From NCBI GenBank assembly GCA_021029095.1, contig JAJOHG010000445.1, positions 1 to 19,517 of the forward strand: a DNA stretch of 19,517 bases, in the 5' to 3' direction. Both the position numbers and the translations under genes were made by a program. The notes under the pieces are model-generated. The model did not search any database, was not told the DNA's origin, and was given only the letters and a program-made list of their open reading frames with translations. Shown in pieces: positions 1-9,860 of the stretch (position 1 is its first letter; each line of letters begins with the position of its first letter). The stretch is from Phellopilus nigrolimitatus. Lineage: Eukaryota; Basidiomycota; Agaricomycetes; Hymenochaetales; Hymenochaetaceae.

Positions 1-1
1 C

Positions 2-76
2 TCGTTTCCAGACAGGCTCTCCCTGCAGACTTTCGTTGAAGCGGTCTCAAAGCAGCCCGCTACCATCTGGTTCTAA
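2..76 (+). CDS. C-terminal end of a gene entering from the left (partial)
   Basis: Frame 2 is open from the left edge to a TAA at 74-76. It encodes 24 residues beginning SFPDRLSLQTFVEAV and ending in ATIWF. The composition (mixed hydrophobic and charged, amphipathic) looks like the tail of a real protein rather than intergenic sequence, and the AT-rich sequence after the stop contrasts with it. No family can be named from 24 residues. The alternative is a chance open frame at the window edge. Confidence 0.4.
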   Translation, partial: SFPDRLSLQTFVEAVSKQPATIWF

Positions 77-744
77 AGTAATCCGTTACCGAATATCTGT
101 CTCCCACATCAGCCGATCGCCCGCTCAAGCTATAAAAAAAAAGCCGTTCAATCGGATCCCTTTCTAATGACAACCTTGTCATAATGGTTCTTGTCTGACC
201 TACGTGTGCGTTGAATCCCGAGCGGAGGAGATAAACTAATCTCATAATATTAATACCACGTTCAAAAGATGACTTCAGAAACTCCGGATTCCTGTGCCAG
301 CCTCTACGTATATGCTGTTTGGTGCTGGTCCCCGCGTGCTCTGCTGCGCAGATGAAGAGGTTAAATACGGTGCTGCTTCTAAGCACGTTGTACGATAAAC
401 GTTCATGGGCTATGAAGTGGTCCAGGCGGATGTAAAATAAATAAATGAAATACTTCCGGTAAACTTATGGAGAATCATAATGCTTACAGCTTATTCTACT
501 TTTCTTACATGCACACTTATTGTTCTGTAAATACTTTTTATATTTTATGCCCATTCTGTTTGGGGGGAAATGCTCTACGTTGCAACGATGATGAACTGGG
601 CTGAAGCGCCGATCATGCCACGTGAGAAACGTTAGATCAACCCCTATATGCGGATGGCCGTGGCTGCGCGTCAGTGTCCAACTGGTATCTCCTTTGACTG
701 TTCAACATTTCTGACGACGACGTCGGCGTCGGCGGCACACACCA
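77..744. other. Intergenic region upstream of the I-BAR-like gene
   Basis: AT-rich non-coding sequence (for example 421-560) between the putative gene tail and the next start codon. The open frames here are short and do not look like protein. The only regulatory candidates are a CACGTG palindrome at 619-624 and a TATAT stretch at 645-649. Confidence 0.6.
619..649 (+). promoter_or_regulatory. Candidate promoter elements: CACGTG E-box and TATA-like stretch
   Basis: A perfect CACGTG (619-624), the core of bHLH sites such as those bound by Cbf1-type factors, lies about 120 bp before the ATG at 745. A TATAT run follows at 645-649, about 100 bp before it. The position is plausible for a core promoter, but both are short motifs that can occur by chance. 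Confidence 0.3.
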
Positions 745-3585
745 ATGGCAGGAAACTCGCCAATTATCGAGCGTGTGGACATCCACAAGTCGTGCAAGGC
801 GCTAGAGAGCGTCGTCAACGTATTCAACGACTACTGCCAGGCCGCCGAGTCGCTCGCGCTCGTGCAGAAGAGGCTAGCGCGTGCACTCAAGGATGCAGCG
901 GGGCTAAAGGCGACAAATGACCTTGCAGGTGAGCACATATGCCTTCTTATCTTGCGCTAATGTGCCCCCTATGCTGACAGAAGCATTTGCTGCAGGGGGT
1001 GCATTAAGTGCTGCGGCGAGCTTGCTGGAGTCTTTGGCGGAGGTGGATGCGAGGTTTGTCAAGGTCGCGGATAAGGAGTGCGAGGGGGCGAGCAGCGAGC
1101 TCAAGAAGTGGTTCAAGAAGCTTGCGGTGCGTGACCAAAATCGAAATCTAGCCTTTCTTTCTCTCTTATCCTCAATGAAACAGAAAGAAGAGAAGAACCA
1201 CGACGACCGTATTTCCACGGCCAATGCAAAGATTAAGCAGGCTGGTTAGTACGGTGTATCGTCTCTTTTTAATCTAGGCGGCCTTGAACTAGTATCTAGG
1301 TCAGTCGTATGAGAGAAAGGCCAAGAGAAAAGACAGAGATGCCGCTGAGGAGCACACGCGCTACGTGAATGTACTCAGTGTAGTCGGTCCGGAGATGTCA
1401 CAGGACAAATAGTAAGCTTTCACTTCACAGTCTCGGACACCGCTCACAGACGGTTTTTGCAAATGCAGCAACCACGCGCTGTTTGTCACGCAAAGACATA
1501 CGTCGACCCTGTACAGCGTCGCGGCAAGCATCTCGCGCACCGCCGACGCAGAATGGACCCGCGCATGCGAGTGTGTTAGAAGGTTCGCACCTGTGGTCGG
1601 TCGCATTGGGGAGAGCCGCGCATACCTTGAGGGCGGGTGGACAGGGAGTCTACCTGAAATTAACTCGCACACCGAGGACAAGGAGGATACGGACGATCAA
1701 GAAGCCGAGCATGAGCCGATAAACAACGCTAGGGTCGATGAGATGGGCGTCCGACTTGCGAAGGCGGCTGTAGGATCATCGGAAGCAGATCCATCAGTGC
1801 AGCGCTCGACAGCCCCTGGCCACGCGTCCCCTGCGAGCGTCGGCACGTCCTCTTCCCAGCCATCTGCTTCCGTACCCCGGGCGCCTTTCAATCCCCCGCT
1901 CGTCCAGTCTGCTAATCGCGCGCACACAATGGCGCCACCACCATCCTCGTATTTCCCCGCGACAGCAGAGAAATTGAATACAGACTCTGTCCGGTCGATT
2001 GAGTCGCTCTCGTCTTTCCCATCACCGCCGACGCACTTCCCCCTACCGAATATGACGCAGCTTCCTCTATCACCTTTTACTCTTACCCAGTCCGCCGAGC
2101 CGACGAAGCGTAATGACGAGGATAAAGAAAGTACGACGACAGAAAAACCCATTCACGCATCTGTCCAGCCTTCTGAGGAAGCTCCTGTGGCCTCTATGCC
2201 TATGTCAGAATCTCCGAAACTTACCGATACAGCGATTGATCACAATACCCCGGCACTCACTGATGACAGCGGTCGCTCTTCCTTGTCGAATCAGGAAGAA
2301 CTATCTACGCCGTCAGCTTCACCAAATCTAGACCCAAATCATCTTTCGAAAAAGGACACCATAAAGGCCATCCTTCCTGTGCGCACTCGCTCTCCGGAGC
2401 AACGTCGTCGTCGGGATAGTATGCCACCGCCTGCGAACGAGCACGGATCTCGAGATCGGAAAGTCTCCGGTACTGTGGAGAGGTCCGAGTCAGTCACAAG
2501 CACGAGCAGCATCGTTGCGTCAATGAGAGATAAATTGGCCCGAGGAGTACGTAAAATAGACACTTTAACCTGCATCGTTTTAGAAGTCAGATATTTATGC
2601 CTCCGTTATTTTCTAGGATGTGCCCAGAACGTCTCTTACGCGAGAACGCGACATACCGCGCGTACCGAATAAGGTATCCGACCTCGCTAGTCGGTATACG
2701 CCTGCCACCGATTCATCGGGGCAAGCACCGCTTTCCCCGCGAAGTACTGGACAAAACTCGCCCACTGACGACCGCATCCGTCAGGTCAGCGGACCACACA
2801 GCTTCCGGGACGAGATGCCGAACTCTCCCATAACACGAGCTACGCAGGGTTCCGGGCCTCCAGCAACGAACCCGGCTCCGACAGCATCAGAGTTCGACGT
2901 CGCGCGACGTCGGCGGCGTATCGAGGAGCTCGAGGAACTCGAGCGGCGCGAAAATGCACATTCGTTGCGTGCCCGCGAGCGGGAGATCGAACTTCGTGCG
3001 CAGGAGCTCGAACGCGAGCGCGAGCGGCTGCGGGTGCTGGGTGCAGCATCGACGTCCGGTGCTGCTTCCGCAGTGCGGACCCATCCTCATCATAGCTACA
3101 GCACGACGAACCTCGTCGCCCCTCGCATGCACAACGCGGACATTCCCGTACGGCCTGTTTCGCAGCACGGGCAGCCGCTGGCGCTTTCTGCCTCACAGTC
3201 TTCCTCGTCTTCGACCTCGACCCCATCCTCGCGTCCAGACCATGCTCCGTATTGCGGCTGTTATACGTGCTCCGCAGCACAGTATGCCAACCCTCCCATG
3301 CACGTCCAAACGCAGGCGCAGGGCCACCCGCAGAAGGAGAAGGATAAGCCGAAAGGCTGGATACGGCGGCTCAGCATGCCTGTCGTTGGAAACGCGTTTT
3401 CGTCTTCCTCGTCGGATTCGAAGAAAGCGTATGGGTCCGGGGCTGGAATCACAAGTGGGAGATCTGGGTACGGCGCGCCCGTAGAGGGGCCTCCTCCGCT
3501 TCGATTCGCACAAGATGGCACAGGCGGGATCAGCAATGTGAACAACAATTCACGGCCAAGGAAGATAAGCTTTGGGAGGAGATGA
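745..3585 (+). CDS. I-BAR/BAR-like membrane-binding protein (Ivy1-like)
   Basis: Six exons: 745-928, 996-1126 (or from 981), 1184-1244, 1300-1411, 1469-2546 and 2617-3585, giving 844 (or 849) residues. All junctions are GT...AG and in frame. The first roughly 240 residues are helical, charged and free of low complexity, and resemble the BAR-like domain of fungal Ivy1, a phospholipid-binding protein of the vacuole that associates with Ypt7 and Vps33 in yeast. The rest is a long Ser/Pro/Thr-rich disordered region. It contains a charged coiled coil (codons at roughly 2899-3040, RRIEELEELERRE-type), a Cys cluster YCGCYTCS near 3250 and a basic C-terminus ending KISFGRR. I infer binding to membranes with scaffold or signalling functions in the tail. 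The domain assignment is by resemblance; the exon structure is firmer than the function. Confidence 0.7.
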
Positions 3586-3879
3586 TATGCCTTTATGACT
3601 TTGGTTTTATTGATTTTATTGATTTCTATCGGTTCGTCTGGACTATTTCTGACCTTGTATACTCTATTACTCCATGCGAGCTTCATCAACTCACAATACT
3701 CACGACACAATAACGAGAAACATTGTCTACCGCGGTATCTACGATTTCGAATGCAACCTATCTAACGTCTGATATCTCAATCACGCAGACGTTTTTTCGT
3801 AAACGACCCTGTTCAGGTAATATTACAAAGTATTCGAAGACGGACACTATACCCAGCAAACTTGGAAACCAACACTCGA

Positions 3880-4869
3880 CTAGTTACCTTCAGATTCCAG
3901 CTTCTCCATCAAGAATACAGCGTGATCAAGAAACCTCTTCACCCTGCCAGGACACACTTCCATATATTCCTGCAGAATGCCTATGCTCTCCTTCAAGCAT
4001 TCCTTTGCCTCCAAAGCCTGACTAGCTTTCTCCAAAATATCACCATATGTACATAGTGATTCACCAAGGTCACACCTAAAGACCTCTGGACTATGTTTTG
4101 CAAGTTCCTTTCTAATCCCCACAGATTCCTGGATGGCCTCCAGAGCCCTCTGGTGTTGACCAGATTCAGACAACTGGTTGGATAGGTTATTCAGAGACAT
4201 GGCTAGATCAGGTATAAAGACCTCTGGACTGTCCTTTGCAAGTTCCCTGTAGATCTCCACAGTCTCTTGGATGGTATCCAGAGCCCTCTGGTGCTGACCA
4301 ACATCAGACAGCTCACTGGATAGGTTGATCAGAGACATGGCCAGATCAGGCCTAAAGACTTCTGGACTGCCCTCTACAAGTTCCCTGTAGATTTCCACAG
4401 ATTCCTGAATGACATCCAGGGCCTTTTGGTGCTGACCAACTTCAGACAATTGGTTGGATAGGTTGTTTGAATACTTGGCTAGATCAGGCCTAAACACTTC
4501 TGGACTGTCCTTTGCAAGTCCCCAGTAGATTTCTACAGATTCCTGGATAGTATTCAGAGCCCTCTGGTGTTGACTGACCTGAAACAACTTGTTGGAAAGG
4601 TTGTTCAGAGACAAGGCAAGATTAGGCCTAAAGACCTCTGGATTGTCCTTTGCAAGTTCTCTCCTAATATCCACAGATTTCTGGATGCAATCCAGAGCCC
4701 TCTGGTACTGACCAACATCAGACAGGCAGAGGGATAGGTTATTCAAAGAGGTGGCCAGATCAGGCCTAAAGACTTCTGGACTGTCCTTTGCAAGTTCCCT
4801 GTAGATTTCCACAGATTCCTGAATGACATGTAGGGCCTTTTGGTGCTGACCAACTTCAGACAGATGCAC
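3880..4869 (-). pseudogene. 5'-truncated tetratricopeptide-repeat gene fragment
   Basis: An uninterrupted minus-strand frame (stop TAG at 3882-3880) encodes about 330 residues. These are six 46-residue helical repeats of the kinesin-light-chain/TPR type (consensus VGQHQRALDTIQESVEIYRE, then LAKDSPEVF, PDLA, SLNNLS) and a diverged C-terminal helical pair. Such repeats are protein-protein interaction scaffolds, and in mushrooms they form the C-terminal part of large NLR-like proteins. The frame opens in mid-repeat. The codon at its upstream end is GTG, the first in-frame ATG is around residue 175, and an in-frame TGA lies upstream at 4911-4909. The usual N-terminal effector and NTPase domains are missing. 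It is therefore most likely a decapitated copy. A hidden upstream exon (an AG acceptor exists near 4882) is the alternative. The repeats themselves have no frameshift or stop. Confidence 0.75.
4036..4863 (-). repeat. Tandem array of six 138-bp units encoding TPRs
   Basis: The recurring word TGGTNNTGAC starts at 4151, 4289, 4427, 4565, 4703 and 4841, exactly 138 bp apart each time. Each unit codes for 46 residues. The units are highly similar at the DNA level, with no indels between anchors, so the array probably grew by unequal crossing-over or is kept uniform by gene conversion. Outer boundaries are approximate. Confidence 0.9.
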
Positions 4870-4886
4870 ACATGAATAGCAGCTGA

Positions 4887-5045
4887 ATTTTCCGCGAACG
4901 AAATCAGATCAGTAAAGTAAGCACATTATACAAACTGCAAGTGTACCGTATATCGAAGCTACCGGATAGCGGACGCGCGGACACTGAAGGAAGCGACGAC
5001 GACGAATACGCGCAAATGATGCTTGACTATCTAAGTCAGTCGTGA
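4887..5045 (+). pseudogene. Possible C-terminal coding remnant of unknown origin
   Basis: Frame is open from 4887 (after a TGA at 4884-4886) to a TGA at 5043-5045, giving 52 codons without an initiating ATG at the front. The last part reads GSDDDEYAQMMLDYLSQS, an acidic, helix-forming ending that looks like the natural tail of a protein. The 5' end lies within about 20 bp of the TPR breakpoint, on the opposite strand. I do not recognise a family. It could be the last exon of a lost or transposon-derived gene, or a chance frame. Confidence 0.2.
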
Positions 5046-7215
5046 CAAAAATTTGCAAAAGCCCCTATGGATATGTACCTGATAAGACCACAGCGGAGCG
5101 GACGAAACAAACGACACAGGGGACGGCGAACGAGTTTGAGGACGACGAACGACGACAGGGTGGTGGTGGCAGAGGGCAAGTCGTGTCGTTCCTTGATAGA
5201 CGCCGTTCGCACGTGTTCACTGCTATACATGTAGCTTAACATCGCATTCGTAATCAGATGACCACGGCCCATGGGCCGCCTTCTTTTTGGCTCTCGGTCA
5301 AATTTCAGGCGTCGCCGGAGTCTACCGTTATTCGATGGTTCATGTTGCTGTGCGGAGAGGGCCATCATGCCTTATCACTACCTAGCTCAGGAGTCATTGA
5401 GTGGCACTGCGTCGATACTCGATTTGAACGCGAACCAACCCCGCATCGGTTAAGTTTACAGCGGCCGGTCTACATTTATGTAGATGTAGTCGATTACAGG
5501 TCCGAGAACGTCGGAATTTACTTGGGATGAGGTGCACTTGGAGAGACTGACGCCGGCTATTTGACGATGTGAACGATCCAAATCAGGCAGTAGAACCGAT
5601 ATGCAACAGGTCGACCGAAGAAAGCAACGATATTGGTCCAATATCCAAGCACATCCACGACATAATTCGAACCTTGACTACATCATCATCGAAGGATTAC
5701 AGAAGCAGAGGAAAACTTCGAATGCAAACAGAGTGCGGATTTCACGGTGAATAAGTGTGTGTCCACGGGATCCGCTCGAAACAGAGAATAGACTTGTCTA
5801 GCGATACGAAGGCTCGAATGAAGGAAAGCAGCCATAGTTGAGGCGCTGGTCATATTTTCCGTATTGTTTAGCCAGGCACAATGTCGAAAACATGATGAAC
5901 CGAGATAAACGAGCGCACTGCTCGCCCCACAAGTGAGCTTTGAGAATAAACAAGTATAACAGCAGGTCCACTAGCTCGTTGAGAGCAAGTTTTTGAGTTC
6001 AAGATGCAATCCTTAGAGATGTTTGAATTTTGGTTGCATATGCGGATTTGAACCCTCTTCGCCTGGTGAAGGTTACCTTCAAGGTGCAATAGAGCCGTAA
6101 CATTTACTGCATATGAGGAATGAAGTCGTTCTAAGACACGGAGCTTGTTGCCAAGAGTTTGACAGTCCCGTATGACGCAGAATCACCAGCCCTTCCATCC
6201 GCGGTCCCGAGTAGGTGTTCAATTGCAGCCCGGACAACATTTTGTTGTCCGCCCGGCTGAAATACAAGTCAAATTGAGTACGACAAACTGGTAGATGCTC
6301 AGTCGAGTGCTGTAATGGTCGGATTACCGCGCGAATACGAGCAGGGGTGGGTCCGAAATACATTAACAGTTAATACGAGGACATTGCGATGCGTCGGCGG
6401 AGCTGGGAGAGGGAAGACCCAGGTTTAACAGCGGCTCGGTAACCTACTGCAGCGGTTGCACGTAAAAGCTCTGCAGGAGATGAATGTAGCCGCCTGGGCG
6501 CTATGAAAACAACGCCCATTTGCTTCAGTCTCGACAGCTGAGAATCCGAGATCCCGAGTATAGTCCAAGTCGATGCAAGGAGCCAGATGTAACGCCGCCT
6601 TCGACTTCAAGACTTTGATAAACGGAAGACGTTGTAGGCGTACTACGTATGTTGCGGCGACAGAAGTCTAAGTGCCATAGCAAAGTCAGAAAGAAATAGA
6701 CCGGGAAGTCACTTTCTGGAAGAAAATATATAGAAGCCGTGCAAGGCTTCGACGGGATCGAGGAATCTCAGTTCTCGAAAGGGCGAAGCGTAAGCAGACA
6801 GAAAGTCTGAAGTTGAACCGGGCATGCAAGTTGAGGTGGACCGAGATTGCCAGCCGCAAAGTTACATAAGGTCGGGTAGCTTCCCCGACTTGTCATCATT
6901 TGCTTTCATCTCGCTTTTATCAAAAGCATTTCTATCTGCAACACACTACCGTTCCGTAAGACTGGACGCCGCGCCCCTAATGAGGACAAGCAAGTCGAGG
7001 AGAAGACAAAGATGGGCGGGAAAAGGGGGGGAAACAAGTACATTACATTATACTTGCAGATCGGGGCGGGTGATAAGCTACGGCTACGGCGATGAAGTCG
7101 ACTGCATGAAACGAAGACGGACGTGGAGGTTCATTGCGTGACAGAATAGTATTTGCTGAGGGGAAGGGTACGCGATTGGATGGTGGATATTGGTGGCAAA
7201 TAAAAAGAGATAGAC

Positions 7216-7245
7216 GGGTGGGATGGGATGATCGGGTAGGGTGGG
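7216..7245 (+). other. G-quadruplex motif (six GGG runs)
   Basis: GGG triplets occur at 7216, 7220, 7225, 7234, 7239 and 7243, with loops of 1, 2, 6, 2 and 1 nt. This satisfies the standard G3+N1-7 rule with two spare runs. It lies about 320 bp beyond the MED19 stop codon. A transcript read on through from MED19 would carry the C-rich complement, so the quadruplex would form in the displaced DNA strand rather than in that RNA. Confidence 0.7.
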
Positions 7246-7568
7246 ATGGAAAGCGATACGTCGCGAGAGACTAAAGGTCGCGAGATCAATACTATGATGT
7301 TGATGGGTGACATGGCTAGTCGTAAAATCATCGATGTGTCTGAACGAACAATGATGGCCGTTGATGCGATGAGTAAGATCGCCTCATGACAGACAACTGC
7401 GGAAAGACCGGCTCTGAGCCGCGTTCTTGATGTCGATGAGAGTATGGTGATATGACCGCAGTATAGACATAAAGTGCGGAGCCATCACACGCCCTGCGGA
7501 GTAGGCTGCTGTTGCGGAAGAGGTAAGCCCATCGAATGCGCATCCTGAATGGCAAAGCAAAAACGGCA

Positions 7569-9081
7569 TCAGCCCCTCCCTTGGAAGGAATACAGACGGG
7601 TAAAAGTGCCTTCAGAACATACCGTGCGCGGTCGCTTTGACGGCCTCGGCATCCCGGACTTCACTCCGCCGCTCCCGGGAGGTGCCCGCTTCGGCCCACC
7701 TCCTACACCTGTCCCGAACCCGGCGCCATTTGGTAACGCCGCACCCACGCTGTCCTCCTCGAGCTCGCGCTTCTTCCCCCGGCTTCCCGGGTGCGTTGCT
7801 GGTGTTGTCGAGCGGGGCGGGGCGGAACCCTGCGCCAATGCGGGTGTCCCCGGTCGACCATTCGCATTCATACGCGCTGCGGACGCAGGCGGGCCCGGAC
7901 CTGGACCCTGCGGGCGCGGTGTCCCTATACCAGCTGACAAGGGCGTCTGCGGTCTGCGAGATCCGGGTGTCGCAGCTGTGGTGGGCGTTGGGGCGGCGGA
8001 CGCTGATGCCGTCGGCGGGGGTGCGGGAAGCAATACGCCAGTTTGAACAGCCTGCGCTTGCGCTTTTGCAAGTTTCTTGAGCTCTTTCTGTTATGCATAA
8101 TGGAGATGGAGAGAAATTGCAAGATGGTTGTGAGAGAAGATGGTTGGGGTAAGTAGCTGGTTGTTTAGGTGGCGTAGAGATAAAGAATCACGAACCCGCT
8201 TTTTTCTATCTTCTCGTGCTTGAGCGGACTCAGCGATGAGAGCGTTGATATTCCACTGCAAGATTTTACGTTGCGGGGAAAGCACAACTTTAGACAGGAT
8301 GCAGCAAACTGGTAGACGGGACACGCACCCCTTTGAGCCCTTCCAAACTAACTGAGAACGCCTCTCGTTGCGACTCGTCAAACTTCTTTATCGGTAATCT
8401 CTGTTTCGGCGGTACCATCATCATGGTATGTAGATAGTCATCCTTCTTTATTGAATGTTTGCCTAGTAAATAAGAACGTCAGAAAACTATCGCGACGAAA
8501 CGGATTGACAGACACACCAGGAATCCCTTTGATGAGATGTTTATAAGTATTCTTCGCCTTCTTGCCGTCTTTCCCTACGTCTTCGTCTGCATCATCGCCA
8601 TCGCCACCGTCAGCGCCGGGCGTCGCACCGACAGGCGTGATCGGAGTTGCAACAGGTATCTCCCGCCCCTTCCCTTTATCGAGAGTAGCTGACGTCGACA
8701 CTGAAAGAGGCAGCCCGGAAGTCGTGGCGCCTCCATTCGAGGATATTGCGTTCGGGTGGGGCTCGCCGCTGCCAACAGGGTGTACGAATGGGCGCACATA
8801 TTTATCGTATGAGGGTAAAAGTTGGAAACGCGATATAAGATCCTGCGTGCCGTCAAACAGCGGTCTACGTCTCGAAGGGCCTGCAGCAGCGAGGGACGAT
8901 GACGATGTGGAGAAAAGACAAAAATCAGCGAGAGACAAGGTGAGGAAACTAGATGTAACGCACCTGGCGGCGGCAGAAAGACGGTGGGGACATCGGGCTG
9001 AGACGACGGCCCGGCTTCGGCGTTGGCGCGGTGCCCGCCGGTGGTGGTGAGCGGAGATGTATCGGGCTGGTCGACGTCCAT
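7569..9081 (-). CDS. MED19: Mediator complex subunit 19 (Med19/Rox3)
   Basis: Five exons (9081-8964, 8880-8518, 8462-8329, 8255-8196, 8087-7569) give 397 residues. Med19 is a head/hook-associated subunit of Mediator, the nuclear coactivator linking transcription factors to RNA polymerase II. Family signatures appear in order: DLISRFQLLPSYDKYVRPFV (about residues 53-72), HLIKGIPGKHSIKKDDYL (exon 2/3 junction, about 154-171), then VPPKQR, FDESQREAFSVSLEGLKGWN and a charged helix NALIAESAQAREDRKKRKEL. The C-terminal 170 residues are Pro/Ala/Gly-rich with basic stretches (GKKREL and SKRPRT), possible nuclear localisation signals. The start is the first true ATG (MDVDQPDTSP); the frame upstream has only TTG and GTG. 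Intron 4 (8195-8088) is 108 nt, the longest here, with a GTTCGT donor. It shares a divergent 779-bp intergenic region with the GH79 gene. Confidence 0.93.
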
Positions 9082-9860
9082 CACGACGACGAGCACGATG
9101 ACAGTGGTGAGCAACAAGCACGTCGGTCAGACGGTGACAGACGGCGAGAGTAAATGAAAGTCCAAAGTGGCCGCACCGGACGCGGGAAACCGTCTGCTTA
9201 CATAAGAAACGCTCCTTTCGTCATCATTCTTGTTCTTCCCGACTCGGAGTCTCTTGTCCGAAATCTTCATTCCTCCTTTCGTTACCATGGATGTTTATCT
9301 GTCTGAAGTTATTGAGAATTATGGAAGGTATGGTGTCAAAGACTTATGTAAACTCGGTTTGCAGCTGGCAACACGGCGGTATACATACGGAGATAGTTGC
9401 AGACGAGTCTCCGTAAGCTGCGCACGATTTACTTGAAGGTCCATCTCTTTTGAAAAACTACAATGTTGAGTACGTGAAATCCGACGTAAGTCGTTTTTCT
9501 CCAAATGGGCTTGCTACTCATTGATCAAGTAAACCATATGTTTCTGTTTCGTTGTACAGCGGCTAAGCCTCATTCTCTCATATTCCCTCAAACTTGCGAG
9601 AGCTGGTGTCGTTGGCCTTTCGATCTCAAGAGTCATCATTTCCTTCTCACTAGAAAGTCACAACAGCTGCGAGACACGGGTTTCCTCAGTTGACTCATCG
9701 TAACTCGGACTTTTATTGAGAGGCACGTCAGGTGATAACTGTGACGGACCGTTCGCTGTACGCGCCTGACTTTCAGCAGCCCGTCATTTCACTCGTGACC
9801 CAATTGGCTACGTTGTGATATAACTGAGACAAGCTTCCAATAACTTCGAACTCATACAAG
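9082..9860. other. Divergent intergenic region between MED19 and the GH79 gene
   Basis: It must hold both promoters. One 68-codon open frame (9230-9436) has an ATG at 9288 but no family resemblance or extending splice sites. The clearest promoter-like signals are the CCAAT and TATA words just before the GH79 start. Nothing convincing was seen on the MED19 side. Confidence 0.55.
9800..9823 (+). promoter_or_regulatory. Candidate CCAAT box and TATA box of the GH79 gene
   Basis: The palindrome CCAATTGG (9800-9807) is followed by TATAA (9819-9823), 38 bp before the ATG at 9861. Spacing to the start is short but plausible for a filamentous-fungal gene with a short leader. CCAAT is the site of the HAP complex in fungi. 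Assignment rests on position and motif only. Confidence 0.35.

Larger units (their letters stand above)
4870..7568. other. Gene-poor 2.7-kb region
   Basis: No gene model could be assembled on either strand. Open frames are at most about 110 codons, many lack an ATG, and none resembles a known family or has a convincing chain of splice sites. The region holds the possible coding remnant at 4887-5045, short hairpins (for example a 6-bp stem, 6733-6738 with 6745-6750) and a G-quadruplex motif at 7216-7245. I saw no terminal repeats, poly-A tail or target-site duplication marking a mobile element, though I could not search exhaustively. The left part may be debris from the rearrangement that truncated the TPR gene. 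Confidence 0.5.

Noticed and set aside
1697..2152. 151-codon minus-strand open frame
   Set aside because: Shadow of the Ser/Pro-rich exon 5 of the I-BAR-like gene.
5470..5483. CTACAT-TT-ATGTAG inverted repeat
   Set aside because: Short, AT-rich, not associated with a gene or element border.
6031..6100. tRNA-like B-box (GGTTCAAATCC) on the minus strand with CCA-like end
   Set aside because: The bases around the T-loop do not form a T-stem, and no matching 5' acceptor strand or A-box lies at the right distance. It is a chance B-box.
6733..6750. GAAGCC/GGCTTC hairpin as a possible small RNA or terminator
   Set aside because: A 6-bp stem alone is common by chance. No snRNA or snoRNA box was found nearby.
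7549..8046. 165-codon plus-strand open frame opposite the last MED19 exon
   Set aside because: It is the GC-rich antisense of a Pro/Ala-rich coding exon. The minus strand joins in frame to unmistakable Med19 motifs.
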